Source: VRUE01 sp036276735 (GTDB lineage: Bacteria; Actinomycetota; Thermoleophilia; Solirubrobacterales; 70-9). From it: a stretch of DNA of 64,000 bases. A program made the position numbers and the translations under genes. The stretch is from assembly GCA_036276735.1 (NCBI GenBank), contig DASUOH010000021.1, forward strand, positions 1-64,000. The letters are read 5' to 3'. How positions within the stretch are numbered: position 1 is the stretch's first letter; every line of letters begins with the position of its first letter. The notes under the pieces are model-generated. The model worked only from the letters and a program-made list of their open reading frames with translations. It was not told where the DNA came from and ran no database searches. Below are positions 16,542 through 24,436 of this stretch, one piece after another.

Positions 16542-17536
16542 TGGCGACGCTGCGGATGCGCGAGGCGCTGCGCGACGCGATGGCCGAGGAGATGCGCCGC
16601 GACGAGTCGGTCCTCGTGATGGGGGAGGACGTCGGGGTGTTCCAGGGAGCCTTCAAGGTGACCGAAGGGCTGCTCGACGAGTTCGGCGAGCGTCGGGTGC
16701 GCGACACGCCGATCTCCGAGAACACGATCGTCGGCTGCGGGGTGGGTGCGGCGATGGCTGGTTTGCGTCCGGTCGTCGAGCTGATGACCGTCAACTTCTC
16801 GCTGCTGGCGCTCGACCAGATCGTCAACCACGCCGCCGCGATCCCCTACATGTTCAACGGCCAGGCTCGGGTGCCGATGGTGATCCGCATGCCGGGCGGC
16901 GGGGGTCACCAGCTCGGCCCGACCCACTCGCACAGCTTCGAGGCGCTCTACCTGCAGGTGCCGGGACTGCTCGTCGCCTGCCCCTCGACGCCAGCCGACG
17001 GCAAGGCGCTGCTGAAGACGGCGATCCGCGACGAAAACCCGGTCGTGTTCATCGAGCACGAGAGCCTCTACGGCGTGCGCGGCGAGGTGGCCGAGGGGGA
17101 TGGCGACGGCGAGGTGCTTCGCTTCGGCGAGGCCGCGGTGCGGCGCGAGGGTGGCGACGTGACGATCGTCGGCATCCTCAAGATGGCGCAGATCGCCGAG
17201 GAAGCGGCGCGGGTGCTCGCCACCGAGCACAGCGTCGAGGCCGAGGTGATCGACCCGCGTACGCTGCGGCCGCTCGACCTCGACACGATCGTCGAGTCGG
17301 TACGCAAGACCAACAGGGCTGTGATCGTCGAGGAGGGCTGGCCGCACGGCGGCGTCGGCGCCAACCTGGCGACCCTGATAACCGAGCAGGCCTTCGACCA
17401 CCTCGACGCGCCGGTGCAGCGGGTGACCGGCGCCGACGTCCACATGCCCTACTCGAAACGGCTCGAGCAGGCGGCGATTCCGCACGAGGAGCACGTCGTG
17501 CAGGCGGCGCTGGCCGCGCTGGAGGGCTCGATCTGA
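16541..17536 (+). CDS. pdhB: Pyruvate dehydrogenase E1 component, beta subunit
   Basis: The 331-aa protein has the beta-subunit signature VLVMGEDVGVFQGAFKVT, DTPISENTIVGCGVGAAMAG (thiamine-pyrimidine side with the conserved Glu), PMVIRMPGGGGHQLGPTHSHS and FIEHESLYG, then a transketolase C-terminal domain with EVIDPRTLRPLD. It forms an alpha2beta2 heterotetramer with the preceding gene. Start and stop codons overlap its neighbours by one base on each side (TGATG), so the three subunits are translated in step. Confidence 0.93.
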   Translation: MATLRMREALRDAMAEEMRRDESVLVMGEDVGVFQGAFKVTEGLLDEFGERRVRDTPISENTIVGCGVGAAMAGLRPVVELMTVNFSLLALDQIVNHAAAIPYMFNGQARVPMVIRMPGGGGHQLGPTHSHSFEALYLQVPGLLVACPSTPADGKALLKTAIRDENPVVFIEHESLYGVRGEVAEGDGDGEVLRFGEAAVRREGGDVTIVGILKMAQIAEEAARVLATEHSVEAEVIDPRTLRPLDLDTIVESVRKTNRAVIVEEGWPHGGVGANLATLITEQAFDHLDAPVQRVTGADVHMPYSKRLEQAAIPHEEHVVQAALAALEGSI

Positions 17537-18852
17537 TGGCCGAGGTGGTGATGCCGCGGCTGTCGGACTCGATGGAGGAGGGCACGGTGCTGACCTGGCT
17601 GAAGCAGGTCGGTGACGAGGTGGCGGTCGGCGAGGCGCTGGTCGAAATCGAAACGGACAAGGCGAACATGGCGTACGAAAGCGACGTGGCGGGGACGTTG
17701 AGCGAGATCTTGGTGGGCGAGGGTGAGACGGTGGCGATCGGGACGCCGATAGCCCGGGTGGGTGAGGGTGATACTGCTGAGAGCTCTGGCGATGCGGAAA
17801 AGGACGATGCGTCGCGGCCCGCGGGTCCTGTCGCCGCAGGGGACCCACCGCCCCCTCCGGTCGCTAAAGCGTCCTCAGGGGCGGTCCCCCCTACGACGCC
17901 ACCCGCGGGAGATACGCATGAGGCACCCGAAACCCAAACCGCTGAGGCAACCCCAGCCAATGGCGACGGACACCGGCCGAAAGCTTCTCCCCTCGCCCGA
18001 CGCTTGGCTAAAGAGCGAGGGCTCGATCTAAGCCAGCTCCAAGGCTCGGGACCTGGTGGGCGGATCGTCAAGTCGGATGTGGAGCAAGCGGAGGCCGCTC
18101 CAGCCGCAGCACCAGCCGTCCAGCAGCCAGGTCCCGCGGCGGGCGGGCCTGAAACCGCCAAGGGCCAGGTCGCCTACGAAGACCTCTCGAAGCTGCAGCA
18201 GACCGTGGCGCGGCGGATGGCCGAGTCGAAGGCGACCGCGCCGCACTTCTACCTGCGGGCTGAAGTCGACATGAGCCGGGCGGTCGAGGCGAGGGCACGG
18301 CTGAAGGCGGCAGCCGGAGAAGGGGAGGTCGTGCCGTCCTTCAACGACATGGTCGTCAAGGCGTGCGCGCTGGGCCTGCGCGAGCACCCGCGCGCCAACG
18401 GCGCCTACCGCGACGGCCGCTTCGAGCTCTACTCGCGCGTTAACGTCGGCGTCGCCGTCGCCGCCGAGGACGCCCTCGTCGTCCCGACCGTCTTCGACGC
18501 CGACCGTAAGGGGCTGCGCCAGATCGCCGAGGACTCGCGGGCGCTCGCCCAGAAGGTGCGGGAGGGTTCGATCACGCCGCCCGAGCTCTCCGGCGCCACC
18601 TTCACCGTCTCCAATCTGGGGATGTACGGGATCGTCGGCTTCTCGGCGGTGATCAATCCGCCGCAGGCCGCGATCCTCGCGGTCGGCGCGATCGAGGAGC
18701 GGCCGGTCGTCCGCGACGGCCAGCTCTCCACCGCCCACCTGATGCAGGTCGACCTCGCCTGCGACCACCGCATCCTCTACGGCGCCCCCGCGGCCGAGTT
18801 CCTGGCACGCGTCAAGGCGTTGCTCGAAGAGCCGCTCTCTTTGGCGCTTTAG
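17536..18852 (+). CDS. pdhC: Dihydrolipoamide acetyltransferase (E2) of pyruvate dehydrogenase
   Basis: E2 transfers the acetyl group to CoA. The 438 aa comprise a lipoyl domain (residues 1-77, lipoyl Lys in IETDKANMAYES), a Pro/Ala linker, a subunit-binding domain (KASPLARRLAKERGLDLSQLQGSG, about 155-190) and the catalytic acyltransferase domain ending in the His motif CDHRILYGAPAAEF. The usual motif is DHRxxDG, and here a Tyr replaces the Asp. Linker residues of about 95-125 are encoded by a 92-bp palindromic element that also occurs in another gene at 20023. The gene's stop codon lies in the arm of a large inverted repeat. Confidence 0.94.
   Translation: MAEVVMPRLSDSMEEGTVLTWLKQVGDEVAVGEALVEIETDKANMAYESDVAGTLSEILVGEGETVAIGTPIARVGEGDTAESSGDAEKDDASRPAGPVAAGDPPPPPVAKASSGAVPPTTPPAGDTHEAPETQTAEATPANGDGHRPKASPLARRLAKERGLDLSQLQGSGPGGRIVKSDVEQAEAAPAAAPAVQQPGPAAGGPETAKGQVAYEDLSKLQQTVARRMAESKATAPHFYLRAEVDMSRAVEARARLKAAAGEGEVVPSFNDMVVKACALGLREHPRANGAYRDGRFELYSRVNVGVAVAAEDALVVPTVFDADRKGLRQIAEDSRALAQKVREGSITPPELSGATFTVSNLGMYGIVGFSAVINPPQAAILAVGAIEERPVVRDGQLSTAHLMQVDLACDHRILYGAPAAEFLARVKALLEEPLSLAL
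17818..17909. repeat. Palindromic element, copy 1, in frame inside pdhC linker
   Basis: This 92-bp segment is 93 percent identical (86 of 92) to 20023-20114. Nested inverted repeats are CCCGCGGGT with ACCCGCGGG at the ends, CGCAGGGG with CCCCTACG, and ACCGCCCC with GGGGCGGT. All six differences between copies fall in stems, and four of them form two compensatory pairs. It encodes a Pro/Ala-rich peptide (GDPPPPPVAKASSGAVPP) within the E2 linker without breaking the frame. Confidence 0.85.
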
Positions 18853-18955
18853 AGACGGTGCGCGACCAAGCAGGTCAAGGACGCAGGGAGCGTGGCGTGC
18901 TCCGCACGCGAGCGACCGAGGACGCAGAGATGCGCCGGTCGCGCACCGTCTCTAA
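18849..18955. terminator. Large inverted repeat between convergent genes, supplying both stop codons
   Basis: Perfect 19-bp arms 18849-18867 and 18937-18955 (TTAGAGACGGTGCGCGACC and its complement) enclose 69 bp. The TAG near each outer end is the stop codon of pdhC (plus strand) and of the membrane protein gene (minus strand). The loop holds two related stretches containing GGACGCAG. It can work as a two-way terminator. The size and symmetry also suggest an inserted palindromic repeat. Confidence 0.75.
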
Positions 18956-20673
18956 CAGGTCTTGTGGGCGCCGGTGGCAGCCTTCCATGCCCGCCCCACC
19001 GAGAAGTCGGCGGCGACGCGGAAGACGCCCGGGCGGCTGGCCCGGGCCACGGTCCAGTCGCCGCGGCGAAGCAGGCAGCCGTGGCCGCGGGCGATCGACC
19101 AGTAGGGAGTGAAGGCGACGCGGACCAGGAATTTGCCGGGGCGGTGGACATCGAGCGCGAAGCCGTCGTGGCCACTCCAGCGCACCTCCGCGGCGCCGCC
19201 GCCGAGCGGTTGCACGAGCGGCGCCGGGTTTCGCACCGCGTAGACGCGCCAGTGGCGACTGTGCCAGAGCGGCTCCAGGTAGGGCGGCTCGCGCAGGACG
19301 AGGCGTCGCTCGGCAACCGAGGAGTAGTCGAGCGGCGCGTCCGGCAGGGCGACGTACTGAACGGCGTTGTTGTGCAGCCAGGCCCGGTAGGCGCGGTCGG
19401 TGAGGCGGCCGTCCGCGTAGAAGATGTCGTCGCGGGTCGTCTCTATCTGCCGCAGCCAGCCGCGCGCCAGGTCGACGTGGGGCGCCAGGTACGCCGACTC
19501 CCAGTGGTTGGCGGTGGGCGGCACCTCGACCCGGACGCCCTCGCCGCCGCGGCCGCGCAGCCACTCCTGCAGCGGTTCGAAGTAGGCGTCCTTGGTCGAA
19601 GGGTCGCCGACGCTGCGGGCGATCTGGGTGACGCTCGCGGTCACCTGCCAGTAGAAGCCGCCGGCGATGAAGAGCGCCAGGAACCAGACCGGCAGCTTGG
19701 GCCGGTGGGCGAGCAGCGCGGCCGCAACGACCGGGCCGCCGAAGAGAGCGCCGAGGCGGACGGCGTTGCCGCCCATCGCGTTGGGGACGAGCCAGATGGC
19801 CGTGGCAGCCAGCAGGTAGGCGAGGATCACCCGCCGCAGCTCCGGCTCCTGGCGCGCGAGGCCACGAGTGAGGTAGAGGGCTGGAATGCACCAGAGCGGG
19901 ATCGCGAGGTAGGAGGAGAAGGCGAAGGGGAACTCGCCGGCGCCGGGGAAGACGAGGTTTGGGATGAGCGTGAGGGCGAGGGCGACGGCGGCGGTCCACG
20001 CCGCGGCCCGGATGCGCTCCGGCGCGCGGGTCCTGTCGCCGTAGGGGACCCACCACCCCCTCCGGTCGCTAAAGCGTCCTCGGGGGTGGTCCCCCCTACG
20101 ACGCCACCCGCGCGAGAAGCGGCTGAGGTCGACCGGGAACTCCACTGCGCCCGCAAGCAGCACACCGGCAAGGAAGGTCGCTGCCACCGGGCTCGATAGA
20201 GCGCAGGCCGCGGCGGCCGCCATCGCCGCTGCTCGCCACCCAAGTTGTAGAGCCCGCAGGGAGGCGAGGCCGAAGGCGACCCCCAGGGCGAAGGTGAGCT
20301 GGCCGTCGGCGAGCAGGGTGACGACGCCGGCCGCGAACCAGAGGGTCGCCCAGCGCGCCTCCTCGCCCCAGCGATCGCGGACGAGGCGGTCGAAGAGGTA
20401 GGCCGAGGCGATCACCGCGGCGCCGCCGACGACGCGCGGCCCGAGCAGCGCCGCCAACGGCGGGAAGAGGACGCTGTAGGTGAGCGTGTAGTGGCCGCCG
20501 TACCAGCTGCCGTTCCAGATCGAGAGGCCGCCGCGCTGGAAGAGCTCGGTACGGAACACCTGCGCGGCGAGATCGCCCACCGGGGGGTTCCAGGCGAGCA
20601 TGGCGGCGGCCAGCGCGGTGCAGAGAGCGACGGCCGGCAGCCAGTCGAATCGAAGGGGCTTGGACTGGACCAT
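18952..20673 (-). CDS. Polytopic membrane protein, glycosyltransferase-like, unknown function
   Basis: The 573-aa protein has about ten hydrophobic segments in its first 370 residues and a soluble C-terminal part of about 200 residues with aromatic motifs (WHSRHWRVYAVRNP). The lumenal-type motif GSWYGGHYTLTYSVLFPPLAALLG resembles membrane proteins of the GT-C superfamily seen in actinobacteria. The substrate is unknown. ATG 20673 (MVQSKPLRF) is preferred to a TTG at 20718 that nearly touches the divergent lipB start. Residues of about 187-217 (RGDHPRGRFSDRRGWWVPYG) are encoded by the second copy of the 92-bp palindromic element and form a basic loop between two membrane segments. Confidence 0.7.
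   Translation of the reverse strand: MVQSKPLRFDWLPAVALCTALAAAMLAWNPPVGDLAAQVFRTELFQRGGLSIWNGSWYGGHYTLTYSVLFPPLAALLGPRVVGGAAVIASAYLFDRLVRDRWGEEARWATLWFAAGVVTLLADGQLTFALGVAFGLASLRALQLGWRAAAMAAAAACALSSPVAATFLAGVLLAGAVEFPVDLSRFSRGWRRRGDHPRGRFSDRRGWWVPYGDRTRAPERIRAAAWTAAVALALTLIPNLVFPGAGEFPFAFSSYLAIPLWCIPALYLTRGLARQEPELRRVILAYLLAATAIWLVPNAMGGNAVRLGALFGGPVVAAALLAHRPKLPVWFLALFIAGGFYWQVTASVTQIARSVGDPSTKDAYFEPLQEWLRGRGGEGVRVEVPPTANHWESAYLAPHVDLARGWLRQIETTRDDIFYADGRLTDRAYRAWLHNNAVQYVALPDAPLDYSSVAERRLVLREPPYLEPLWHSRHWRVYAVRNPAPLVQPLGGGAAEVRWSGHDGFALDVHRPGKFLVRVAFTPYWSIARGHGCLLRRGDWTVARASRPGVFRVAADFSVGRAWKAATGAHKTC
20023..20114. repeat. Palindromic element, copy 2, in frame inside membrane protein gene
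   Basis: This copy is perfectly paired: CGCGCGGGT with ACCCGCGCG, CGTAGGGG with CCCCTACG and ACCACCCCC with GGGGGTGGT. It sits in the same orientation as copy 1 while its host gene runs on the opposite strand, so a different reading frame of the element is translated. The host frame remains open through it. Confidence 0.85.
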
Positions 20674-20720
20674 GGGCGAGGGCGACAAGGATAGAGCGGC
20701 GCCGTGCAACGATTTCAAGC

Positions 20721-21440
20721 GTGAGCGCCGAAGTCCTCGTCGTCGAGTGCGGCATGGTCCCCTACGGGGAGGCGCTCGGCATGCAGCGCCGCCTGGTCGA
20801 GGCGCGCCATCGCGACGCGGTGCCGGACACGCTGCTGCTGCTCGAGCACCCGCCCACCTACACGCGCGGCCGCCGCTCCGGGCCCGAGGAGCTGCCGATG
20901 GGGATCGAGTGGTACGAGGCGCAGGGGATCGAGGTCCATCAGACCGACCGCGGCGGACGCGTCACCTACCACGGGCCGGGGCAGCTGGTCGCCTACCCGA
21001 TCGTTTCACTGAAGCCCTACGGCGACGACGTCCACGAGTACGTGCGGCGGCTGGAGCGCGTGGCGATCTCCTCGCTGGCGGAGCACGGGGTCGAGGCGGG
21101 GACGATCGAGGGCCTGACGGGGGTTTGGACGAAGGGTGCGCCGCCGCCCGAGGGCGACGCGCGCAAGATCGGCTCGATCGGCGTCCATGTCAGCCGCGGC
21201 GTCACCAGCCACGGCATCGCGGTCAACGTCAGCAACGACCTGCAGCCGTTCGAGTGGGTCGTGCCGTGCGGGATCGAGGGCTGCCGGGTCACCTCGCTGA
21301 GCCGCGAGCTTGGCGCCGAGCAGAACCTGGGTGCCTTCGCCGCCACCGTCGCCGCCCGCTACGCCGAGGTCTTCGAGCGCGAGCCGGTCGCGACCGAGCC
21401 GGCGAGCCTGGGACTCGACGTCGCTAGGGTCGGTATATGA
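20721..21440 (+). CDS. lipB: Octanoyltransferase
   Basis: LipB moves octanoate from acyl carrier protein to the lipoyl domains of E2 enzymes. The 239-aa protein has TDRGGRVTYHGPGQLVAYPI (the signature loop), RKIGSIGVHVSRGVTSHGIAVNV with the catalytic Lys, and the active-site Cys in VPCGIEGCRVTSL. The GTG start at 20721 gives the normal N-terminus. It overlaps lipA by 4 bp (ATGA). Its position close to the pyruvate dehydrogenase genes fits its role of preparing the E2 lipoyl domain. Confidence 0.96.
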   Translation: MSAEVLVVECGMVPYGEALGMQRRLVEARHRDAVPDTLLLLEHPPTYTRGRRSGPEELPMGIEWYEAQGIEVHQTDRGGRVTYHGPGQLVAYPIVSLKPYGDDVHEYVRRLERVAISSLAEHGVEAGTIEGLTGVWTKGAPPPEGDARKIGSIGVHVSRGVTSHGIAVNVSNDLQPFEWVVPCGIEGCRVTSLSRELGAEQNLGAFAATVAARYAEVFEREPVATEPASLGLDVARVGI

Positions 21441-22417
21441 GCGCAGGACGAGCGAGCGAGACCGCCGAGCCGAGCGAGCGCGTCCACGTAACCCGCTCGC
21501 GCGCCAAGCCGGGCGGCACCGCGGCCAGCGGCGACGGCGCCGTCCCATTCCGGCGCGCCCGCAAGCCGCCGTGGCTGAAGGTGCCGGCACCGGGCGGCCC
21601 GACCTACCGCCGCCTCAAGGCCGAGATCGGCAGCGAGGGACTGCACACCGTCTGCGAGGAGGCCAACTGCCCCAACGTCGGCGAGTGCTGGGAGCGCGGC
21701 ACGGCGACCTTCATGATCCTCGGCGACGTCTGCACGCGGCGCTGCGGCTTCTGCAACGTGAAGACCGGCGTGCCGAGCTGGAACGACCCGCTCGAGCCGC
21801 TGCGCGTCGCCAACCAGGTGAAGCGGATGGGGCTGCGCCATGCGGTGATCACCTCGGTCGACCGCGACGACCTGCCCGACTACGGGGCGGGCGCCTTCGT
21901 CGGCACGATCCGCTCGATTCGCATGCAGGCGCCCGGCTGCAAGGTCGAGGTGCTGACGCCGGACTTCCGCGGCCAGGAGATGCCGCTCGCCAAGGTGATC
22001 CACGAGCGGCCCGACGTCTTCAACCACAACGTCGAGACGGTGCCGCGCCTCTACCCGAAGGCGCGGCGCGGCTCCAAGTTCATGCGCTCTGCGCGGGTGC
22101 TGCGGATGGCCAAGGAGATGGGCGGCGCCGACGTCGTCACCAAGTCGGGGCTGATGGTCGGCCTCGGCGAGTCCTTCGATGAGATGGTCGAGACCTTCGG
22201 CATCCTGCGCGAGCACCGCGTCCAGGTGCTGACCGTCGGCCAGTACCTGCGGCCGACCGAGAACCATCTGCCGGTCGAGCGCTACTGGCATCCCGACGAG
22301 TTCGCGGCCCTGGAGAAGGCCGCCTACGAGCTCGGCTTCGAGTCGGTCGCCTCCGGCCCGCTGGTCCGCTCCAGCTACCACGCCGACAAGCACCTGCCCG
22401 AGCGCGCCGCGGCTTGA
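21437..22417 (+). CDS. lipA: Lipoyl synthase (radical SAM)
   Basis: LipA inserts two sulfur atoms into protein-bound octanoate. The auxiliary cluster Cys are in TVCEEANCPNVGECWERG. The radical SAM motif is CTRRCGFCNVKTG (Cys-x3-Cys-x2-Cys), followed by HAVITSVDRDDLPDYGAGAF and NHNVETVPRLYPKAR. The C-terminal Ser in VRSSYHAD belongs to the RSSY motif that also binds the auxiliary cluster. Length 326 aa including a basic N-terminal extension of about 45 residues. The start overlaps the lipB stop. Confidence 0.97.
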   Translation: MSAGRASETAEPSERVHVTRSRAKPGGTAASGDGAVPFRRARKPPWLKVPAPGGPTYRRLKAEIGSEGLHTVCEEANCPNVGECWERGTATFMILGDVCTRRCGFCNVKTGVPSWNDPLEPLRVANQVKRMGLRHAVITSVDRDDLPDYGAGAFVGTIRSIRMQAPGCKVEVLTPDFRGQEMPLAKVIHERPDVFNHNVETVPRLYPKARRGSKFMRSARVLRMAKEMGGADVVTKSGLMVGLGESFDEMVETFGILREHRVQVLTVGQYLRPTENHLPVERYWHPDEFAALEKAAYELGFESVASGPLVRSSYHADKHLPERAAA

Positions 22418-22446
22418 CGTCGGCACGGCGCGGGTAGCTCGCAGCC

Positions 22447-23136
22447 ATGAGCGAAGCGCGCCCGCCCGGCGCCGCGGCGATCGCACGGATGTTCAGCGGC
22501 CTCTCACGCTGGCGGGGCAAGCGGATCTTCCACCCAAATGGCGTGGGCTTTGCGGCGAGGCTGACGCCAATCGGCGGGAGCCGAACCGGTGCCACCGCAC
22601 TCGACGCGCCCTCGGAGCCGGTCGTCAGGTTGTCACGGGCGCTCGGCCTGCCCGAGCCGCTGCCGGACCCCTGCGGGCTGGCGATCCGGGTGCCCGACGC
22701 CCACGGGCGAGGTCGGCATCAGGACTTCCTGCTGGTCTCCTCGGGCCAGGCGCCGCTGGCGAGGCACATGATCCTGCCGGCCCGCGGCTTCCTCGACCGG
22801 CCCTACTCGAGCCTCCTCCCCTACCGGCTGAACGGGAAGCTCGTCGTCCTGGTGGCGCGCGGGGTGGGCGATGACGGCCGTGGGCCTCTCCTCGAGGAGC
22901 TGCGCGAGCGGGAGTTAGGCGGTCTCGAGTTCGAGCTCGGCACGGCCACGCTGACCGGGAAGTGGCGGCCGGTCGCGCAGCTGGCGCTCGGCGAATGCCT
23001 TCCGGCCGATGAGACGGAGCGGCTCGCTTTCGACCCCACGAATACCGGTGGCGGCCTGGAGCTGGCGTGGTGGCTGAACCGCCTGCGCGGCCCGAGCTAC
23101 CGCGCCAGCCAGGAAGGCCGGGCGTCGAGTGGATAG
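22447..23136 (+). CDS. Conserved protein of unknown function, possibly catalase-fold related
   Basis: The 229-aa protein contains the ordered motifs RIFHPNGVGFAARLTPIG, PVVRLSRALGLPEPLPDPCGLAIRVPD, HQDFLLVSSGQ, PYSSLLPYRL, LALGECLPADETERLAFDPTNTGGGL and WWLNRLRGPSYRASQEGR. I recall this pattern from actinobacterial proteins that look distantly related to heme catalases (R-x-S-R-x2-G-L-P region), but that is an inference. There is no signal peptide. It begins 30 bp after lipA and may be in the same transcript, with no evident role in lipoate metabolism. It ends 28 bp before tRNA-Ala. Confidence 0.7.
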   Translation: MSEARPPGAAAIARMFSGLSRWRGKRIFHPNGVGFAARLTPIGGSRTGATALDAPSEPVVRLSRALGLPEPLPDPCGLAIRVPDAHGRGRHQDFLLVSSGQAPLARHMILPARGFLDRPYSSLLPYRLNGKLVVLVARGVGDDGRGPLLEELRERELGGLEFELGTATLTGKWRPVAQLALGECLPADETERLAFDPTNTGGGLELAWWLNRLRGPSYRASQEGRASSG

Positions 23137-23163
23137 CGACCTCCCGCCTACAATTACCGGCGC

Positions 23164-23236
23164 GGGGCCATAGCTCAGCTGGAAGAGCGCCGCCTTTGCA
23201 AGGCGGAGGTCGCCGGTTCGAGCCCGGCTGGCTCCA
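23164..23236 (+). tRNA. tRNA-Ala (TGC)
   Basis: A full cloverleaf: acceptor GGGGCCA with TGGCTCC including the alanine identity pair G3-U70, anticodon stem CCGCC/GGCGG with loop TTTGCAA (anticodon TGC), T-arm GCCGG-TTCGAGC-CCGGC and discriminator A. The length is 73 nt with no encoded CCA. Confidence 0.97.
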
Positions 23237-23239
23237 TCC

Positions 23240-24085
23240 TCAGTCGTCGAAGTCGAAATCCTTCGGCGGCTTCTGCTCGAACCAGAGCTCGTCGTCCTCC
23301 GGCTTCTCCTCGAGGAAGTCTGGCGTCTCGTCGAGGACGTCCTGGTTGCCAGGGGGCTCGGTGGGGCGCTCCTCGGCTCGCGGCGCCTCAGGCTCGTCCG
23401 CCTCGGGCTGGGCGTCGGCCTCGGCGACCTCGGGCTCCTGCAGCTCGATCGGTGCCTCGAGCGCCTGGTCGAGCTCGTCGGAGAGGCGCTTCTCGTCCCA
23501 GAATTCCTCGTCTTCCTCGGAGAGCTTCTCCTCGCCGACGGCGTGGACTTCCGGCTCGGCGTCGGTCGGCTCGGCGTCCCCGAGCTCGGCCTCGACGTCG
23601 TACATCTCGGTCGGGTGCTCGGCGATCGCGTGGCGCTCTTCGGTCGAGGGGCCGGCGGTTGACTCGGCCTCCGACTCGTCCGTGGCCGCCTCGTCGACGA
23701 CCGGGGAAGTCTCCTCTGCGGGTGGCTCGGCGATCGCCTCGTGTTCCATCGCTGGCGACGGCTCCTCGTCCGGCTCTTCGGGCGCCGCCTCGGCGGCGTC
23801 GACCGATTCGACCGGCGGCTCCTGGAGGTCGGCGATCTCGGTGCGCCCTCGCAGTGGGGCCTCCGGCGCCTCATCCCGGGACTCCTTCTCCGGCGCATCC
23901 AGGTCCGGCTGCGTCATGAACTGGGTCGGCGCCTCCGCGAGTTGGTCGGATGCCGACTCCTCGGTGCCGGGCCGTTCCGAGGCACCGAAGGCCTCGTCCT
24001 CCAGCTTCTTCAGCTCGGACTGGTCGGCGCCGTGCTGGCGCTTCAGCTCCAGGTGCTCTTTGATCGCGTCGTCGAGAATGCCCAT
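23240..24085 (-). CDS. Highly acidic, probably disordered protein
   Basis: The 281-aa product is dominated by Glu, Asp, Ala and Pro from residue 30 to the end (for example EEPDEEPSPAMEHEAIAEPP). Only the first 30 residues look ordered: MGILDDAIKEHLELKRQHG followed by ELKKLEDEAFG, a short amphipathic helix. The C-terminus LWFEQKPPKDFDFDD is aromatic and acidic. I do not recognise a function. It lies between two tRNA-Ala genes and converges on the first of them, ending 4 bp from the tRNA. Confidence 0.75.
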   Translation of the reverse strand: MGILDDAIKEHLELKRQHGADQSELKKLEDEAFGASERPGTEESASDQLAEAPTQFMTQPDLDAPEKESRDEAPEAPLRGRTEIADLQEPPVESVDAAEAAPEEPDEEPSPAMEHEAIAEPPAEETSPVVDEAATDESEAESTAGPSTEERHAIAEHPTEMYDVEAELGDAEPTDAEPEVHAVGEEKLSEEDEEFWDEKRLSDELDQALEAPIELQEPEVAEADAQPEADEPEAPRAEERPTEPPGNQDVLDETPDFLEEKPEDDELWFEQKPPKDFDFDD

Positions 24086-24165
24086 CGCTGCTCCGAGAAC
24101 CTAAAGACTATGCAGTTATCCTTGCTGCTGCGCGGCCTTTGGGAGGATCGTCCCAGCCACGCCGC

Positions 24166-24238
24166 GGGGCTATAGCTCAGTTGGAAGAGCGCCTGGATCG
24201 CACCCAGGAGGTCGCCGGTTCGAGTCCGGCTAGCTCCA
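24166..24238 (+). tRNA. tRNA-Ala (CGC), integration target of the adjacent island
   Basis: Cloverleaf with acceptor GGGGCTA/TAGCTCC (G3-U70), anticodon stem CCTGG/CCAGG with loop ATCGCAC (anticodon CGC), T-arm GCCGG-TTCGAGT-CCGGC and discriminator A. The length is 73 nt. Two further copies of its 3' part occur at 27864 and 29394, marking it as an attachment site. Confidence 0.97.
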
Positions 24239-24240
24239 TC
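24196..24240 (+). repeat. Attachment-site copy 1 (3' half of tRNA-Ala CGC)
   Basis: This 45-bp stretch, from the anticodon loop to two bases past the tRNA, recurs with one mismatch at 27864-27908 and with a 5-bp insertion at 29394-29433. Integrases of genomic islands typically use the 3' part of a tRNA as att site, and the intact tRNA copy is the left boundary. Confidence 0.85.
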
Positions 24241-24268
24241 AGCAGAACCCCCTGCACGTCGGCGGGTT

Positions 24269-24306
24269 CGCTTTTTCAGGATCGCTCGAACCGCCCCTAA
24301 AAAGCG
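24269..24306. terminator. Hairpin downstream of tRNA-Ala(CGC)
   Basis: CGCTTTTTCAGG (24269-24280) and CCTAAAAAGCG (24296-24306) pair with one bulged C, leaving a 15-bp loop. It lies 30 bp after the tRNA and may end the tRNA transcript. Together with the AT-rich stretch to 24526, it marks a drop in GC at the start of the island. Confidence 0.5.
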
Positions 24307-24340
24307 CTCCATTACTGGCACGAGTGGCTGAAATCGCCTA

Positions 24341-24353
24341 GATGCGCAGGGAT
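24341..24353 (-). repeat. Inverted copy of the island decamer motif near the left end
   Basis: Read on the minus strand this is ATCCCTGCGCATC, closely matching ATCCCTGCGTATC inside the decamer array at 27739-27768 near the other end of the island. Opposite orientation at the two ends is what one expects of integrase arm sites or terminal repeats. The rest of 24307-24436 holds a partial match to the hairpin module of 27686 but no gene. Confidence 0.4.
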
Positions 24354-24436
24354 TAGCGGCGATTTCGGGTTATTCCGCTTGCTTCTTGGCAACCGCAGAG
24401 CTATGTGGCCGCTCCCAGCCCTACTAGACGCCTCCG

